Source: Tannerella sp. (lineage in GTDB: Bacteria > Bacteroidota > Bacteroidia > Bacteroidales > Tannerellaceae). From it: a stretch of 46,886 nucleotides of DNA. The stretch covers positions 1 to 46,886 of the forward strand of contig JAISNP010000065.1 in NCBI GenBank assembly GCA_031276175.1, given 5' to 3'. Made by a program: the position numbers and the translations under genes. This document shows positions 1 through 7,953 of the stretch, piece by piece. How positions within the stretch are numbered: the stretch's first letter is position 1; each line of letters opens with the position of its first letter. The notes beneath the pieces are model-generated. The model was not told the DNA's origin. It ran no database searches and saw nothing but the letters and a program-made list of their open reading frames with translations.

Positions 1-315
1 TATTACTTGAAAGAGAGCCTGAAAGAAATTTGGACACAGATTGATAAGAAACATGCGGAAGACGTTTCGGACAAATGGATAGAACAAGCCTGTCAAGCCA
101 AAATCCCTCGACCGACAAAGATGGCAAACACACTTAAGTCTCACAGGTGGGGAATATTGGCGTGGTATGACTATCATATATCTACGGCAAAACTTGAGGG
201 GATAAATAATAAGATTAAAACAATGAAAAGACAGGCGTATGGATACAGAGATCATAAGTTATTCGAACTCAAAATAATGGCACTACATGACAAAAACTAC
301 GCATTCTCCGGATGA
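1..315 (+). pseudogene. ISL3-family transposase, C-terminal part (cut by window edge)
   Basis: The frame is open from the first base and ends at 315. The peptide has the C-terminal signature of ISL3-family DDE transposases: a stretch around WYDYHIS, then KLEGINNKIKTMKRQAYGYRD and a short tail. That block normally ends the catalytic domain. The apparent TTG start at 7 is only an internal codon, because the frame continues off the left edge. Whether the full gene is intact cannot be seen. Immediately downstream lies a fragment of an unrelated transposase family, so this is probably one end of a pile of broken elements. Family assignment is from motif memory and is fairly secure. Confidence 0.7.
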
Positions 316-316
316 A

Positions 317-595
317 CCTTATATAACCAGCTCCGGGGGCAATGCGGAGACGATTGGCCGGGCGGTTCGTTCCCACTGGGGAATTGAAAACAGTTTACAC
401 TGGGTATTGGATGTATCCTTCCGGGAAGATGAAAGCCGGAAGAGAGAAGGTAACGCGGATCAGAATTTTTCCATGATTAACCGTATTGCGCTCAATTTGA
501 TAAAGAACGAATGCTCCAAAAAGAGAAGTATAAAGGGAAAAAGATTGGATGCAGGATGGAATAACGAGTATCTTCTGAAAATCCTAATAAATTAA
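317..595 (+). pseudogene. ISAs1-family transposase, C-terminal remnant
   Basis: From about 322 the translation matches the end of ISAs1-family transposases. It has the RAVRSHWGIENSLHWVLDVSF block, which includes the catalytic Glu region, followed by FREDESR, a NFSMINRIALNLIK stretch and the terminal GWNNEYLLKIL. The N-terminal two thirds are absent. The open frame at 287 starts inside the preceding ISL3 fragment, so that start is an artefact of the fusion of two remnants. An N-terminal ISAs1 piece lies separately at about 1754-2087. The two do not abut in residue numbering, so they need not come from one copy. Confidence 0.75.
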
Positions 596-627
596 GATGC
601 GTTTGCCCTGGGAAAATATAGAGAGTG

Positions 628-657
628 TTGCAGAATAGAAAAAAATACGTATCTTTG
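628..657 (+). promoter_or_regulatory. Promoter of tRNA-Phe
   Basis: TTG at 628-630, a 19-nt spacer and TATCTTTG at 650-657 match the Bacteroidetes primary-sigma consensus TTG-N19/21-TAnnTTTG. The start of transcription would fall about 10 nt before the tRNA. Confidence 0.75.
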
Positions 658-675
658 CCCCCGTTAAAACAAAAA

Positions 676-748
676 GGTGCCATAGCTCAGTTGGTAGAGC
701 AAAGGACTGAAAATCCTTGTGTCAGTGGTTCGATTCCACTTGGCACCA
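676..748 (+). tRNA. tRNA-Phe (GAA)
   Basis: The acceptor stem pairs GGTGCCA (676-682) with TGGCACC (741-747), with discriminator A at 748. The D-arm contains GCTCAGTTGGTAGAGC. The anticodon stem AAGGA/TCCTT encloses the loop CTGAAAA with anticodon GAA. The T-arm AGTGG-TTCGATT-CCACT is canonical. The CCA end is not encoded, so it must be added by a CCA-adding enzyme; a candidate is encoded at 35352 in this window. The gene is intact although it sits between transposase remnants, so it may have served as a recombination target. Confidence 0.97.
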
Positions 749-754
749 CTGATT

Positions 755-790
755 AAGAGGTTGTTACGAAAAGGTAATTACCTCTTTTTT
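755..790 (+). terminator. Terminator after tRNA-Phe
   Basis: AAGAGGT (755-761) pairs with ACCTCTT (780-786) and runs into a T tract ending at 790. The inner part also contains the 12-bp palindrome AGGTAATTACCT. The position just after the tRNA fits an intrinsic terminator. Confidence 0.65.
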
Positions 791-838
791 AGCTGAAAAC
801 GGAGTTGTGCAAACCGCAAAAAAAAGACCAATGCGTAT

Positions 839-1002
839 TTATCCGCGGGTTAAAGCCGTTGCCTGTCGCAAAGTTTGTTTGTAGTATCCGTTGAGGGCGA
901 GCAGTTTGCCGTGTTCCACGATTTCGCCTTCGTGCATGGCGCATATTTCATCGGCGCCGTATATCGTCGAGAGGCGGTGAGCAATCATAATGTGTCTTTC
1001 GC
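839..1002 (-). pseudogene. ABC exporter ATP-binding domain, last ~54 codons
   Basis: Reading leftward from the IS boundary, the frame gives [13 protein letters not shown], then [16 protein letters not shown], then [15 protein letters not shown] and a stop at 839-841. This is the H-loop (switch histidine in AHRLST) and C-terminal tail of an MsbA-type exporter ATPase. The transmembrane domain, Walker A, signature and Walker B motifs are all missing from the window. The coding sequence stops exactly at the inverted repeat of the IS element starting at 1003, so the gene appears to have been broken by that insertion and its other half lost or replaced. Confidence 0.7.
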
Positions 1003-1076
1003 TAGAAAAAGTTGACTCCCCAAAAAGTTAACGATGGAAGTACGAACAAAGAAAACAACGAGCGTATTTTAAAGAA

Positions 1077-1454
1077 GTGATCGGATTACACCGAGAGTAT
1101 GGCTATGGAGAAAGTCACATATCTAGGCTTATACCGGCAGGTCATGCTACGGTATCAAGATGGATAGCTGTCTTTAGGGCGGAAAACGCGGGAAAATCCG
1201 TTCCGATGAAAAAGAAAAAGCTTAAGCATCAAACAGAACCGTCGCCTGCCGGCGAGCTTCAAGGTAATGACATGAAAGCCCTTCGGGAGGAGATTGTCCG
1301 TTTACAGTCTCAGCTTAAACACGAGCAGATGCGAGCGGAGGCATACGATGAGATGATCAACGCGGCAGAGAGTAAGTTTAAGATTTCGATACGAAAAAAG
1401 CTGGTGCCAAACGGTAGTAAACCTGCGCGCAAAGAATCCGAAAGCATATTATAA
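1077..1454 (+). CDS. IS3-family OrfA (helix-turn-helix protein)
   Basis: This 125-residue protein has an N-terminal helix-turn-helix (GYGESHISRLIPAGHATVSRWI), a basic linker, and a C-terminal heptad-rich coiled coil (ALREEIVRLQSQLKHEQMRAEAY). It ends with the AESKFKISIRKK segment typical of Bacteroidetes IS3 OrfA proteins. OrfA binds the element ends and normally joins OrfB by programmed frameshifting. The GTG at 1077 is the annotated start; the same frame continues upstream through coding-like codons (YEQRKQRAYFKE) to a TAA just before 1034, so a GTG or other non-ATG start is needed. With OrfB broken it cannot support transposition, but it could act as a DNA-binding inhibitor. Confidence 0.6.
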   Translation: MIGLHREYGYGESHISRLIPAGHATVSRWIAVFRAENAGKSVPMKKKKLKHQTEPSPAGELQGNDMKALREEIVRLQSQLKHEQMRAEAYDEMINAAESKFKISIRKKLVPNGSKPARKESESIL

Positions 1455-1713
1455 ATATGATGGACGGGCGGTTCTTTTCAAAGTCGCTCTGGAGGAATTC
1501 GTTTTGCAGTACATCTGTGACGTCCGGGGAAAAGACCCGGGCATAGGCAGGATGAAGCTATGGCACATGTATCGAAAAGCGTTTGGCGGCAACAGCCCGG
1601 CAGGTCGCGACTGCTTTGAAGATATCGTTGACCGGTACGGCCTCAAGGTAAGAGCAAGGGTGCGTAAGCCCCGGACAACAGACTCGACACATGGTTTGCC
1701 GGTCTATCTGAAC
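1417..1713 (+). pseudogene. IS3-family OrfB, N-terminal fragment
   Basis: The frame reads KNPKAYYKYDGRA and continues through a region ending GRDCFEDIVDRYGLKVRARVRKPRTT and THGLPVY. This is the IS3 OrfB segment just upstream of the first catalytic Asp. Similarity stops at about 1711, where an ISAs1 leader and gene start. The integrase (DDE) core is therefore absent here, and only its end reappears after about 2090. The open frame starting at 1504 captures only part of this segment. Confidence 0.65.
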
Positions 1714-1753
1714 ATCATACAGGGCAAACGCACGAAATTACTAACTTTGCGTC

Positions 1754-2087
1754 ATGGAAACGATACAAGCATACCTGTCGGAGGTGAAAGATTTTCGGAT
1801 AGAAAAAAAGTGTTTGCACAAGTTGTCGGGCATATTGTTGACAGGCTTATTTACTTACCTGAGTAGCGGGGAAGATTACGAAGACATGGTTTTATTTGCC
1901 CGCACCCACAAAGAGTTTTTACATCCCTATGTATCCTTACCCAATGGGATACCGTCGCACGACACTTTCCGTCGGGTATTTTCGATGTTGGAGCCGGAAG
2001 TATGACGGGTATGTTCGAACGATTACGGCAAAGACCTTATCTGGTTATTGTCGGAAAAACAAATTTGTTTGGACGGAAAAAAATAAG
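1754..2087 (+). pseudogene. ISAs1-family transposase, N-terminal fragment
   Basis: ATG at 1754 opens METIQAYLSEVKDFRIEKK, followed by LHKLSGILLTGLFTYLSSGEDYEDM and PNGIPSHDTFRRVFSMLEPEV. This is the DDE_Tnp_1-associated N-terminal domain of ISAs1 transposases. A stop at 2003-2005 ends that frame, but the family sequence continues in another frame (NDYGKDLIWLLSEKQICLDG, then KKIRG), so there is at least one frameshift. The fragment ends near 2087, just after the first catalytic Asp region (CLDGK). It sits inside the IS3 OrfB gene. Confidence 0.75.
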
Positions 2088-2090
2088 AGG

Positions 2091-2513
2091 CACACCTACA
2101 AGCAGTCGTGGCAACAAAGGATTGTACACAGTCAGTGCATAGGTATCGGTATGACCGATGGCGGGAACCCGAAAGACAATGTATAGGCAGAGCGCATCAA
2201 CGGCACGATGAAGAATGAACTGCTCAAAGGAGTTGTCTTCCGGAGCATGGATGAAGTAAAAGCCCCTGTAACAGTGGCGGCAGACTTCTACAATAATAAA
2301 AGGCCGCATATGAGTATCGACATGATGACGCCGTCCGGGGCAGCCGGCTACACGGGCGAGATAGCGAAGCGATGGAAGAGTTACCGGCATGACGCCATAA
2401 AAAGTCAACCGGAAGGTTTGGACATCGCCGGAAACGGTTTACCTTTGCCGGACTGTCAGGGGTTTCCTTTCGAGCTACTCCCTCCCCTGACAGGGATAAG
2501 ACGCAAGGAGTAA
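2091..2513 (+). pseudogene. IS3-family OrfB, C-terminal fragment
   Basis: The frame gives GIGMTDGGNPKDNV, a TAG stop, then AERINGTMKNELL, FYNNKRPHMSIDMMTP and a short tail to 2513. This is the end of the rve integrase core: the AERING motif carries the catalytic Glu and is followed by the NxRPH motif. The in-frame TAG just before AERING shows decay. The open frame from 2208 starts after that stop and is not a gene of its own. Confidence 0.75.
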
Positions 2514-2575
2514 ACAAATATCAGATATAATATTAATCCGAGTCAACTCTTCTACGCGATAAGACTGCTGAACAG

Positions 2576-2962
2576 TCAACCTAAATCAGGAAAAGACAAT
2601 GGGGGATTGCGGAATTCTATGTTTCCATCCAATTTGATATATGCCGACAGCGAGGCAAACAAATGATTCGATTGCGTTGTGGCGGTTCTTGTAGGCGATT
2701 TCGCCAAAGAAGTGTTCTGTTTGAGTGATTTGTGATATTCTTCCACACCCTACCGTTTTTTGTAAAGTGTTTGGAAATCGTCGGTGGAAAGTGTCAAATC
2801 GTTGCTTGCCAGGTGCATTTATCCCGCAGAACCGTCTTTTTTACACATTCGAAAGCTACCGGAACCCGCAAGGCCGTCCGACAAATTTGACAGGCCGGTC
2901 ACCGTCACTTGACCAAAACCGCTCAATAAGTAATCGCTGTATAAATCCATTTCTTTTTTCAT
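2576..2962 (-). pseudogene. Internally deleted IS4-like transposase
   Basis: On the minus strand ATG at 2962 opens MKKEMDLYSDYLLSGFGQVT and VTGLSNLSDGLA, which resembles the N-terminus of an IS4/IS701-like transposase. After a short unrelated stretch, another frame resumes with HLASNDLTLSTDDFQTLYKK, R, a TAG, GVEEYHKSLKQN, then TQSNHLFASLSAYIKL and a stop at 2576. The TAG stands where family members usually have Trp in KRW.VEEYH. About 30 N-terminal and 90 C-terminal residues are thus kept while the catalytic middle is lost. The family is recalled from motifs, so the exact IS group is uncertain. Confidence 0.6.
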
Positions 2963-3167
2963 CCCGTGAAGGTATGCTTTTTTTGATTGTGCGTAACATG
3001 AGTAATAAAGATGAAGAAAGTAAGAATAACGGAAAAAAGTGCCGAAAATACACGTTTCCGACCCGTGGTTACGAAAATTTTGCCGTTCGGGCAAAGGGAG
3101 ACTGAACCGGATGCTGCGTAAAATGAGTTACTAATTGAACTTACGAAAAGCAGATTATAGCCCTCTC
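2963..3167. other. Short space between IS remnants and rarA
   Basis: No gene, promoter box or strong hairpin was recognised here. The long open frames crossing it on both strands have no family resemblance. Confidence 0.4.
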
Positions 3168-4478
3168 TTATTTGCTTTGCGAGGTATTGCCGGGGTGGTC
3201 GGGATTAAATCTGTCGCCCCAAAGCTGCCGCATGTGTTCCGTCAGTTTGTTTTCGGCTGAATTGGGTTGTCCGTGCCAGAGGCGTTGGTTGAGTAGCGTT
3301 TCGGGCATGAAGTCTTGCCGGACGAAGTGTCCTTCGTAGTCGTGTGCATATTTATAGTTTTTTCCGTAGTCGAGTTCTTTCATAAGTTGTGTGGGGGCGT
3401 TGCGCAGGTGAATGGGTACGGGGAGGTTGCCGGTTTCGCGGACAAGGGCAACGGCGCGTTCTACGGCGAGATAGGAGGAGTTGCTTTTCGGGCTGCACGC
3501 CAGATAGACGGCAGTTTCGGCGAGGATGATGCGTCCTTCGGGCCATCCGATCTTTTTGAGTGCGTCGAAGCAGGCGTTAGCCAGGAGTAGGGCGTTGGGG
3601 TTGGCAAGTCCGACGTCTTCGGCGGCCGAGATGAGCAGTCGCCGCGCAATAAATTCGGGGTCTTCGCCTCCTTCTACCATTCGCGCCAGCCAGTAGAGTG
3701 CGGCGTCGGGGTCGCTTCCGCGGATGGATTTGATGAAGGCGGAGATGATGTCGTAGTGCATTTCGCCGCCTTTGTCGTAGGCTGCGGGGTTTTCCTGTAG
3801 TCGCTCTGCTACTTTGGCATCAGTAATCACGACTGTTGCGTCGCGTGCTTCGGCTCCGACTACGAGTTCGAGTATGTTGAGCAGTTTGCGAGCGTCGCCT
3901 CCCGAATAGCGTAGTATGGCGTCCGTTTCGATCAGGCGTATGTCTGTTTCTTTCAGGACGACGTCTTTTGAGATCGCTTTATGCAGGAGTTCGAGCAGTT
4001 CGTCTTTGCCGAGGGGGTTGAGTACGTAGACTTGGCAGCGTGAGAGTAAGGGGCGGATGACTTCGAAGGAGGGGTTTTCGGTGGTGGCTCCAATCAGCGT
4101 GACGATGCCGGTCTCTACGGCTCCGAGCAGGGAGTCTTGTTGCGACTTGCTGAAGCGGTGAATCTCGTCAATGAACAGTATGGGCGCATTTGCGGTACGG
4201 AACAGGGGGTTGCTTTTGGCGCGTTCGATGACTTCGCGCACGTCTTTCACTCCGGCGCTGACGGCGCTCAGCGTATGGAAGGGTCGTTGCAGGCGGCGGG
4301 CAATGATTTGCGCCAGTGTGGTTTTCCCTACGCCCGGCGGTCCCCACATGATAAACGAGGGAGGGCGTCCGGCGTCGAGCATCCGGCGCAATGGGGCTTG
4401 GGGGCCGATGATGTGTTTCTGCCCGACATAGTCGTCGAGCGTCGCGGGTCGTAACCGTTCTGCAAGGGGAGGATTCAT
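3168..4478 (-). CDS. rarA: Replication-associated recombination protein A (RarA/MgsA, AAA+ ATPase)
   Basis: This 436-residue protein has the normal family length. Residues 46-53 are the Walker A motif GPPGVGKT and residues 100-109 the Walker B ILFIDEIHRF, followed by sensor 1 in GATTENP and an arginine-containing SRC segment (PLLSRCQVYVL). The C-terminal half is the tetramerisation and MgsA domain, with GSDPDAALYWLARMVEGGED near the middle. RarA acts at stalled replication forks and gaps, interacts with single-strand-binding protein, and resembles clamp-loader subunits. The ATG at 4478 gives the conserved start PLAERLRPATLDDYVGQ. It is transcribed alone, leftward, from a promoter that overlaps the end of the upstream DUF5686 gene. 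Confidence 0.95.
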   Translation of the reverse strand: MNPPLAERLRPATLDDYVGQKHIIGPQAPLRRMLDAGRPPSFIMWGPPGVGKTTLAQIIARRLQRPFHTLSAVSAGVKDVREVIERAKSNPLFRTANAPILFIDEIHRFSKSQQDSLLGAVETGIVTLIGATTENPSFEVIRPLLSRCQVYVLNPLGKDELLELLHKAISKDVVLKETDIRLIETDAILRYSGGDARKLLNILELVVGAEARDATVVITDAKVAERLQENPAAYDKGGEMHYDIISAFIKSIRGSDPDAALYWLARMVEGGEDPEFIARRLLISAAEDVGLANPNALLLANACFDALKKIGWPEGRIILAETAVYLACSPKSNSSYLAVERAVALVRETGNLPVPIHLRNAPTQLMKELDYGKNYKYAHDYEGHFVRQDFMPETLLNQRLWHGQPNSAENKLTEHMRQLWGDRFNPDHPGNTSQSK

Positions 4479-4507
4479 TTTTTTGCTGCGTGTTTGTATT
4501 ATGCATA

Positions 4508-4537
4508 CAAATGTAGCGCAATATTATTTGCCGTCAA
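4508..4537 (-). promoter_or_regulatory. rarA promoter
   Basis: On the minus strand TTG (4537-4535), 19 nt and TACATTTG (4515-4508) match the Bacteroidetes consensus exactly. The box overlaps the stop codon of the gene ending at 4534. Confidence 0.75.
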
Positions 4538-7095
4538 AAAGAGAATTGGAGTTTCATCCGGAATCCGTCGTTCGGCGCATGAGGATGGTTTTTGTAGGAA
4601 AGGCGCCAGACGTAGTCCAGTCGCATTATCTTGAAAATGTTGTCAAGTCCGAAACTCATTTCCATGTACGGCCCCTCGTTCATCGGGTGCGTTTCGGCGG
4701 GGAAACGGTACAGTCCGACGCCGTTTTTGGCGGGGTTGTTCTTGTCGCTCAGGTCGCCGTACCATCCCCGGAAGGCGACGACCTCGCGCAACTTGAGGTA
4801 TTTGAGAAGCGGAAGGCGGTTGAGTATCATCCCGTTCATAAAATAAATTATTTCCCACGAGGCATACCTGTCGCCGATAAATTCCATCGGGTTCATCAGC
4901 AGGTACGATTCTTCTTCGATGCTGAACGAAAGATTGGCGTTAGGTATGGCAAGAAGCGGGTAGGGTACCCTGTTCCAGATTTTCCCGGCCTCAAGGTATA
5001 TGTCGATGTGTCCGAAGGGCGACATCCAGAAACGTTTGCGCAGGCCGGCGTCGGTGCGGTTGTAGTTAAAGTCCGAGCCGAGGATACCCTTGTGCGATAA
5101 GATGTGGCTCAGGGTGAAAATCGGCGCGTCGAGGGTGATAGGGTAACGATAGTTACGCGACTGGTAGAATTTTTCGTTCGGCGCCCAGCGCAGTTTAAAT
5201 TCGAGTTGCGCCGAGCGGTAACGATCTTCGGGCACGGTCGTCCCGTCCGGCCTGATTTTGAGGAAAGGGACGTATGGCGTAGCCCATTCCGTCAGGTGGC
5301 GCGCCGACACGCCGTAGCCCCAGCCGTTGTAATGCTCGTGGTAGTAGCTCAGTTCCGCCGTCCGCATATAGGTGATCTGGTCGTTGCGCCGGCGTTTGGG
5401 CATCATGAAGATATTGTCGGGGTTGGTGTAGAGGTAGTGCTGTCCGATCTGGTTGATGTCGTACTTGTATTCCGCCCGCAGGTAGTGGAAGGGATATTCC
5501 TTGCGGAAGGATTTCTTGTTGTTAAACGAATATTCCAGGATGGCATCGTACTTGAGCTTGCGGTCGCCCGTGCCGTAGGCTACGTATCCGTCTGCGAAGA
5601 AGCGGTTACTCAGGTTCGTCGTCGTCGTGCCGCCCAGGCGGAAGCGCGTGCCTTCGAGCATGTTTCCGCTCACGAGCGTATTGGCAGGCCCGAACTCGAA
5701 GAGGCTGTTGACGTCCGACGTCTGCACATATCCGTTGATAAGTGCGCCGATCACCTTTTCCGACCAGTAGAAAACCGGCATTTTACGCAGTCGTTCCATC
5801 ATCCTGTCGACCGATGTCTCCCTGATGTCCCGTTCCTTCATGCGCCGCTCTATCCAGTAGATGTCCGGTTGCTTTCGCGCTTCCTCCAGTTCGACAACGG
5901 GCGCTTCCTGCCTGAAAATATCCGTGTCGGCAGGCGGCTCGAAAGAGTGGTTCCGGTGAAGACGGAGACGGCGGGCATACAGTCCGCTCTGCTTTTCCAT
6001 AAGTTTCAGTTCGACGACAATGTCGTTTTTGGTTATCAGGCGGGTATTGTCTTCCGTACGGTCGAAATCCTGTTCGATAGACATATGGCTCACGTAATTC
6101 AGGTTAATGTCTTTGGGTACGTTGAACTTCACCTTTTTCACGAAAAAGGTAGAGTCGAGCGTGACGAACATGTGCCCCGTAAATCCGAATGATTCCGAGT
6201 TGAACGGTACAAAAGCCATATCCACGCACTGCTCGCCGTTCACCGCGAGCGTGTCCAGCATATAGTATTTGTAGAAATTGGGGCCGAAGGTCGAAACGGG
6301 ACTGACGAACCGCTGAAGAAACAGGGGGATGTTGTCCTGAAAAATATCCACCTCCCTGAAAACCTCCTCAAGAATTTGCGTCATGCCGTCTTCGGAAATG
6401 ATTTCAATCAGTCCGGCGCGGTTAAAACCTTCGACTACGCTCTTCTGCGACTTGGGCGATTTCCGGTAATAGGTATTCTCGATAATCTCTTCGTTGAAAA
6501 GCGGCAGGATGGGTTTGCCGGTGACGACCGACGTGTCGACGTATTCGAGCAGGAAATCCAGTTGCTTCAGCAGGCGGTTATTTTTGAGCGTTCCCGCGTC
6601 GAAATCATTTTGGGCGAACGACTTCTGTTCGTAAGTCTGGAAACTGTAATAGTCGTGATTGCGCGGATCGTTCAGCTTGCGCCGCTCGATGACGTTCCGT
6701 ATAAAATCTACTGCCGGATTCTTGCGCGAGTATTTTTCCTTCTCCGGTCTTACGACAATATCTTCGATCTCATAGGCTATGGGACGCAGCAAAATCGTCA
6801 ATTGACCGGTCTCGCCGCCGGCTTTCAGCGGCAAAAAATAATCTTCGTATCCCAGATATTTAATTCCAAGTATCTTGCTGTCCGAATAAGCTTTCAGCGA
6901 AAAACGTCCGTCCTCGTTTGTGATTGTTCCTGTGCTCGTGCCTTCGAGAAAGACGGATACGTAAGGCAAGGCCTCATTGGTGAGCGAGTCCTTGACAATT
7001 CCTTCCACTTCGATTCGCTGCTGTGCAAACAGTTCCGACGGGCAACCGATCCACATCCACAGGAGCAGTACAGGTAAGTATCTTCTCAGATTCAT
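4534..7095 (-). CDS. DUF5686 / carboxypeptidase-regulatory-like outer-membrane protein
   Basis: This 853-residue protein starts with a signal peptide (MNLRRYLPVLLLWMWIGC, cleavage likely after LFAQ). A CarboxypepD_reg-like beta-sandwich follows at about residues 27-115 (VEGIVKDSLTNEALPYVSVF, then TNEDGRFSLKA). The long remainder matches DUF5686, a Bacteroidetes family expected to form an outer-membrane barrel; it is rich in alternating aromatic strands and ends in a Phe (MKLQFSF), the usual barrel terminus. The family is widespread and its substrate is unknown. It is related in layout to TonB-dependent receptors but lacks a clear plug domain. It is leftward, just upstream of rarA, and no convincing TAnnTTTG box was found before it. 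Confidence 0.8.
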   Translation of the reverse strand: MNLRRYLPVLLLWMWIGCPSELFAQQRIEVEGIVKDSLTNEALPYVSVFLEGTSTGTITNEDGRFSLKAYSDSKILGIKYLGYEDYFLPLKAGGETGQLTILLRPIAYEIEDIVVRPEKEKYSRKNPAVDFIRNVIERRKLNDPRNHDYYSFQTYEQKSFAQNDFDAGTLKNNRLLKQLDFLLEYVDTSVVTGKPILPLFNEEIIENTYYRKSPKSQKSVVEGFNRAGLIEIISEDGMTQILEEVFREVDIFQDNIPLFLQRFVSPVSTFGPNFYKYYMLDTLAVNGEQCVDMAFVPFNSESFGFTGHMFVTLDSTFFVKKVKFNVPKDINLNYVSHMSIEQDFDRTEDNTRLITKNDIVVELKLMEKQSGLYARRLRLHRNHSFEPPADTDIFRQEAPVVELEEARKQPDIYWIERRMKERDIRETSVDRMMERLRKMPVFYWSEKVIGALINGYVQTSDVNSLFEFGPANTLVSGNMLEGTRFRLGGTTTTNLSNRFFADGYVAYGTGDRKLKYDAILEYSFNNKKSFRKEYPFHYLRAEYKYDINQIGQHYLYTNPDNIFMMPKRRRNDQITYMRTAELSYYHEHYNGWGYGVSARHLTEWATPYVPFLKIRPDGTTVPEDRYRSAQLEFKLRWAPNEKFYQSRNYRYPITLDAPIFTLSHILSHKGILGSDFNYNRTDAGLRKRFWMSPFGHIDIYLEAGKIWNRVPYPLLAIPNANLSFSIEEESYLLMNPMEFIGDRYASWEIIYFMNGMILNRLPLLKYLKLREVVAFRGWYGDLSDKNNPAKNGVGLYRFPAETHPMNEGPYMEMSFGLDNIFKIMRLDYVWRLSYKNHPHAPNDGFRMKLQFSF

Positions 7096-7216
7096 TCCGT
7101 GTTATTTATATGTTGTTCTTCCATTCATCTCAATAAAAACGCCGCAAAAGTCGGGTTTATTTTACAGAAACCAAAAAGTTATCAGGTAATGATTATTTTT
7201 TAGCGTAAAAAAAACG

Positions 7217-7224
7217 TAATTTTG
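7217..7224 (+). promoter_or_regulatory. -7 box for the nucleotidyltransferase gene
   Basis: TAATTTTG lies 25 nt before the ATG at 7249 and matches TAnnTTTG. No good TTG was found at the expected upstream distance, so this is a half-supported promoter. Confidence 0.5.
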
Positions 7225-7248
7225 TCGTCTCAATCAAATTGAAATAAA

Positions 7249-7953
7249 ATGGATTATGCCATTATTGCAGCGGGCGAAGGCTCGCGTTTGCTTCACGAAG
7301 GGGTGACAACGCCCAAACCGCTGATTCGGCTGCGAGGCGTACCGCTGGTCGACAGGCTGGTGAATATCTTTCTTCGAAACGACGCCTCGTCCGTCGGCAT
7401 CATCGTGAACGAAGAAATGCACGAAGTGCAGGCGCATCTTAAAGCATGGAAACTGCCCGTCCCGTTTCACCTGCACATCCGCTCCACGCCGAGTTCGATG
7501 CACAGTTTTTACGAATTGAGCCGCACGCTGAAGGGCGATGCCGTCTGCCTTGCTACGGTCGACACTATTTTTCGCGAAGACGAGTTTGCCCGCTACGTTG
7601 CCGCGTTCCGTAGCGATTCGCAGACGGACGGTTTGATGGCCGTGACGGATTTTGTCGACGACGAGAAGCCGCTGTACGTCCAAACCCGCGACGACGGGAC
7701 GATATTCGGCTTTTCGGACGATGCGCAGGCGGGATGCCGTTACGTGTCCGGCGGGATATACTGCCTGAGACGTCCGGCAATCGACATACTGGAACACGCC
7801 GTCGCTTCGGGAATGTTTCGTATGCGGAACTACCAGCGCCGGCTCGTGGCCGAAGGGTTGCGGCTGAAGGCGTATCCTTTTTCAAAAATAATAGACGTCG
7901 ACCATGCCGGCGACATTGCCGGGGCGGAGAAATTTCTTGCCTGCCGTCAGTAA
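7249..7953 (+). CDS. Sugar-phosphate nucleotidyltransferase-like protein
   Basis: This 234-residue protein opens with the nucleotide-binding signature IIAAGEGSRL followed by TPKPLIRLRGVPLVDRLV. That is the N-terminal GxGxRL...PK core of the NTP_transferase/GT-A fold used by sugar-1-phosphate and CTP/GTP transferases. An ATVDTIF segment near residue 104 occupies the place of the metal-binding Asp region, and VDHAGDIAGAEKFL ends the fold. There is no acyltransferase (left-handed helix) domain. The substrate cannot be told from sequence. It ends 7 nt inside the convergent nucleoside kinase gene. A role in capsule or lipid-linked sugar synthesis is possible but unsupported by neighbours. Confidence 0.75.
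   Translation: MDYAIIAAGEGSRLLHEGVTTPKPLIRLRGVPLVDRLVNIFLRNDASSVGIIVNEEMHEVQAHLKAWKLPVPFHLHIRSTPSSMHSFYELSRTLKGDAVCLATVDTIFREDEFARYVAAFRSDSQTDGLMAVTDFVDDEKPLYVQTRDDGTIFGFSDDAQAGCRYVSGGIYCLRRPAIDILEHAVASGMFRMRNYQRRLVAEGLRLKAYPFSKIIDVDHAGDIAGAEKFLACRQ

Larger units (their letters stand above)
1003..2554 (+). mobile_element. Degenerate IS3-type element with a nested ISAs1 fragment
   Basis: The left end TAGAAAAAGTTGACTC (1003-1018) and the right end GAGTCAACTCTTCTA (2540-2554) are imperfect inverted repeats with one gap and one mismatch. They are flanked on both sides by CGC, a plausible 3-bp target duplication of the size IS3 elements make. Inside are an OrfA, the front of an OrfB, a piece of ISAs1 transposase and the back of the OrfB. 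The element is inactive: OrfB is interrupted and carries an internal TAG. The nesting order (ISAs1 sequence inside IS3) shows successive insertion or recombination. Confidence 0.7.

Noticed and set aside
2555..2575. Continuation of the ABC exporter to the right of the IS3 element
   Set aside because: Joining the flanks across CGC keeps the frame open for only a few codons and gives no Walker B or D-loop sequence; IS4-like transposase sequence follows at once.
676..3100. Integrative element in tRNA-Phe
   Set aside because: No integrase gene and no direct repeat of the tRNA 3' end was found; the region is better explained as accumulated insertion sequences.
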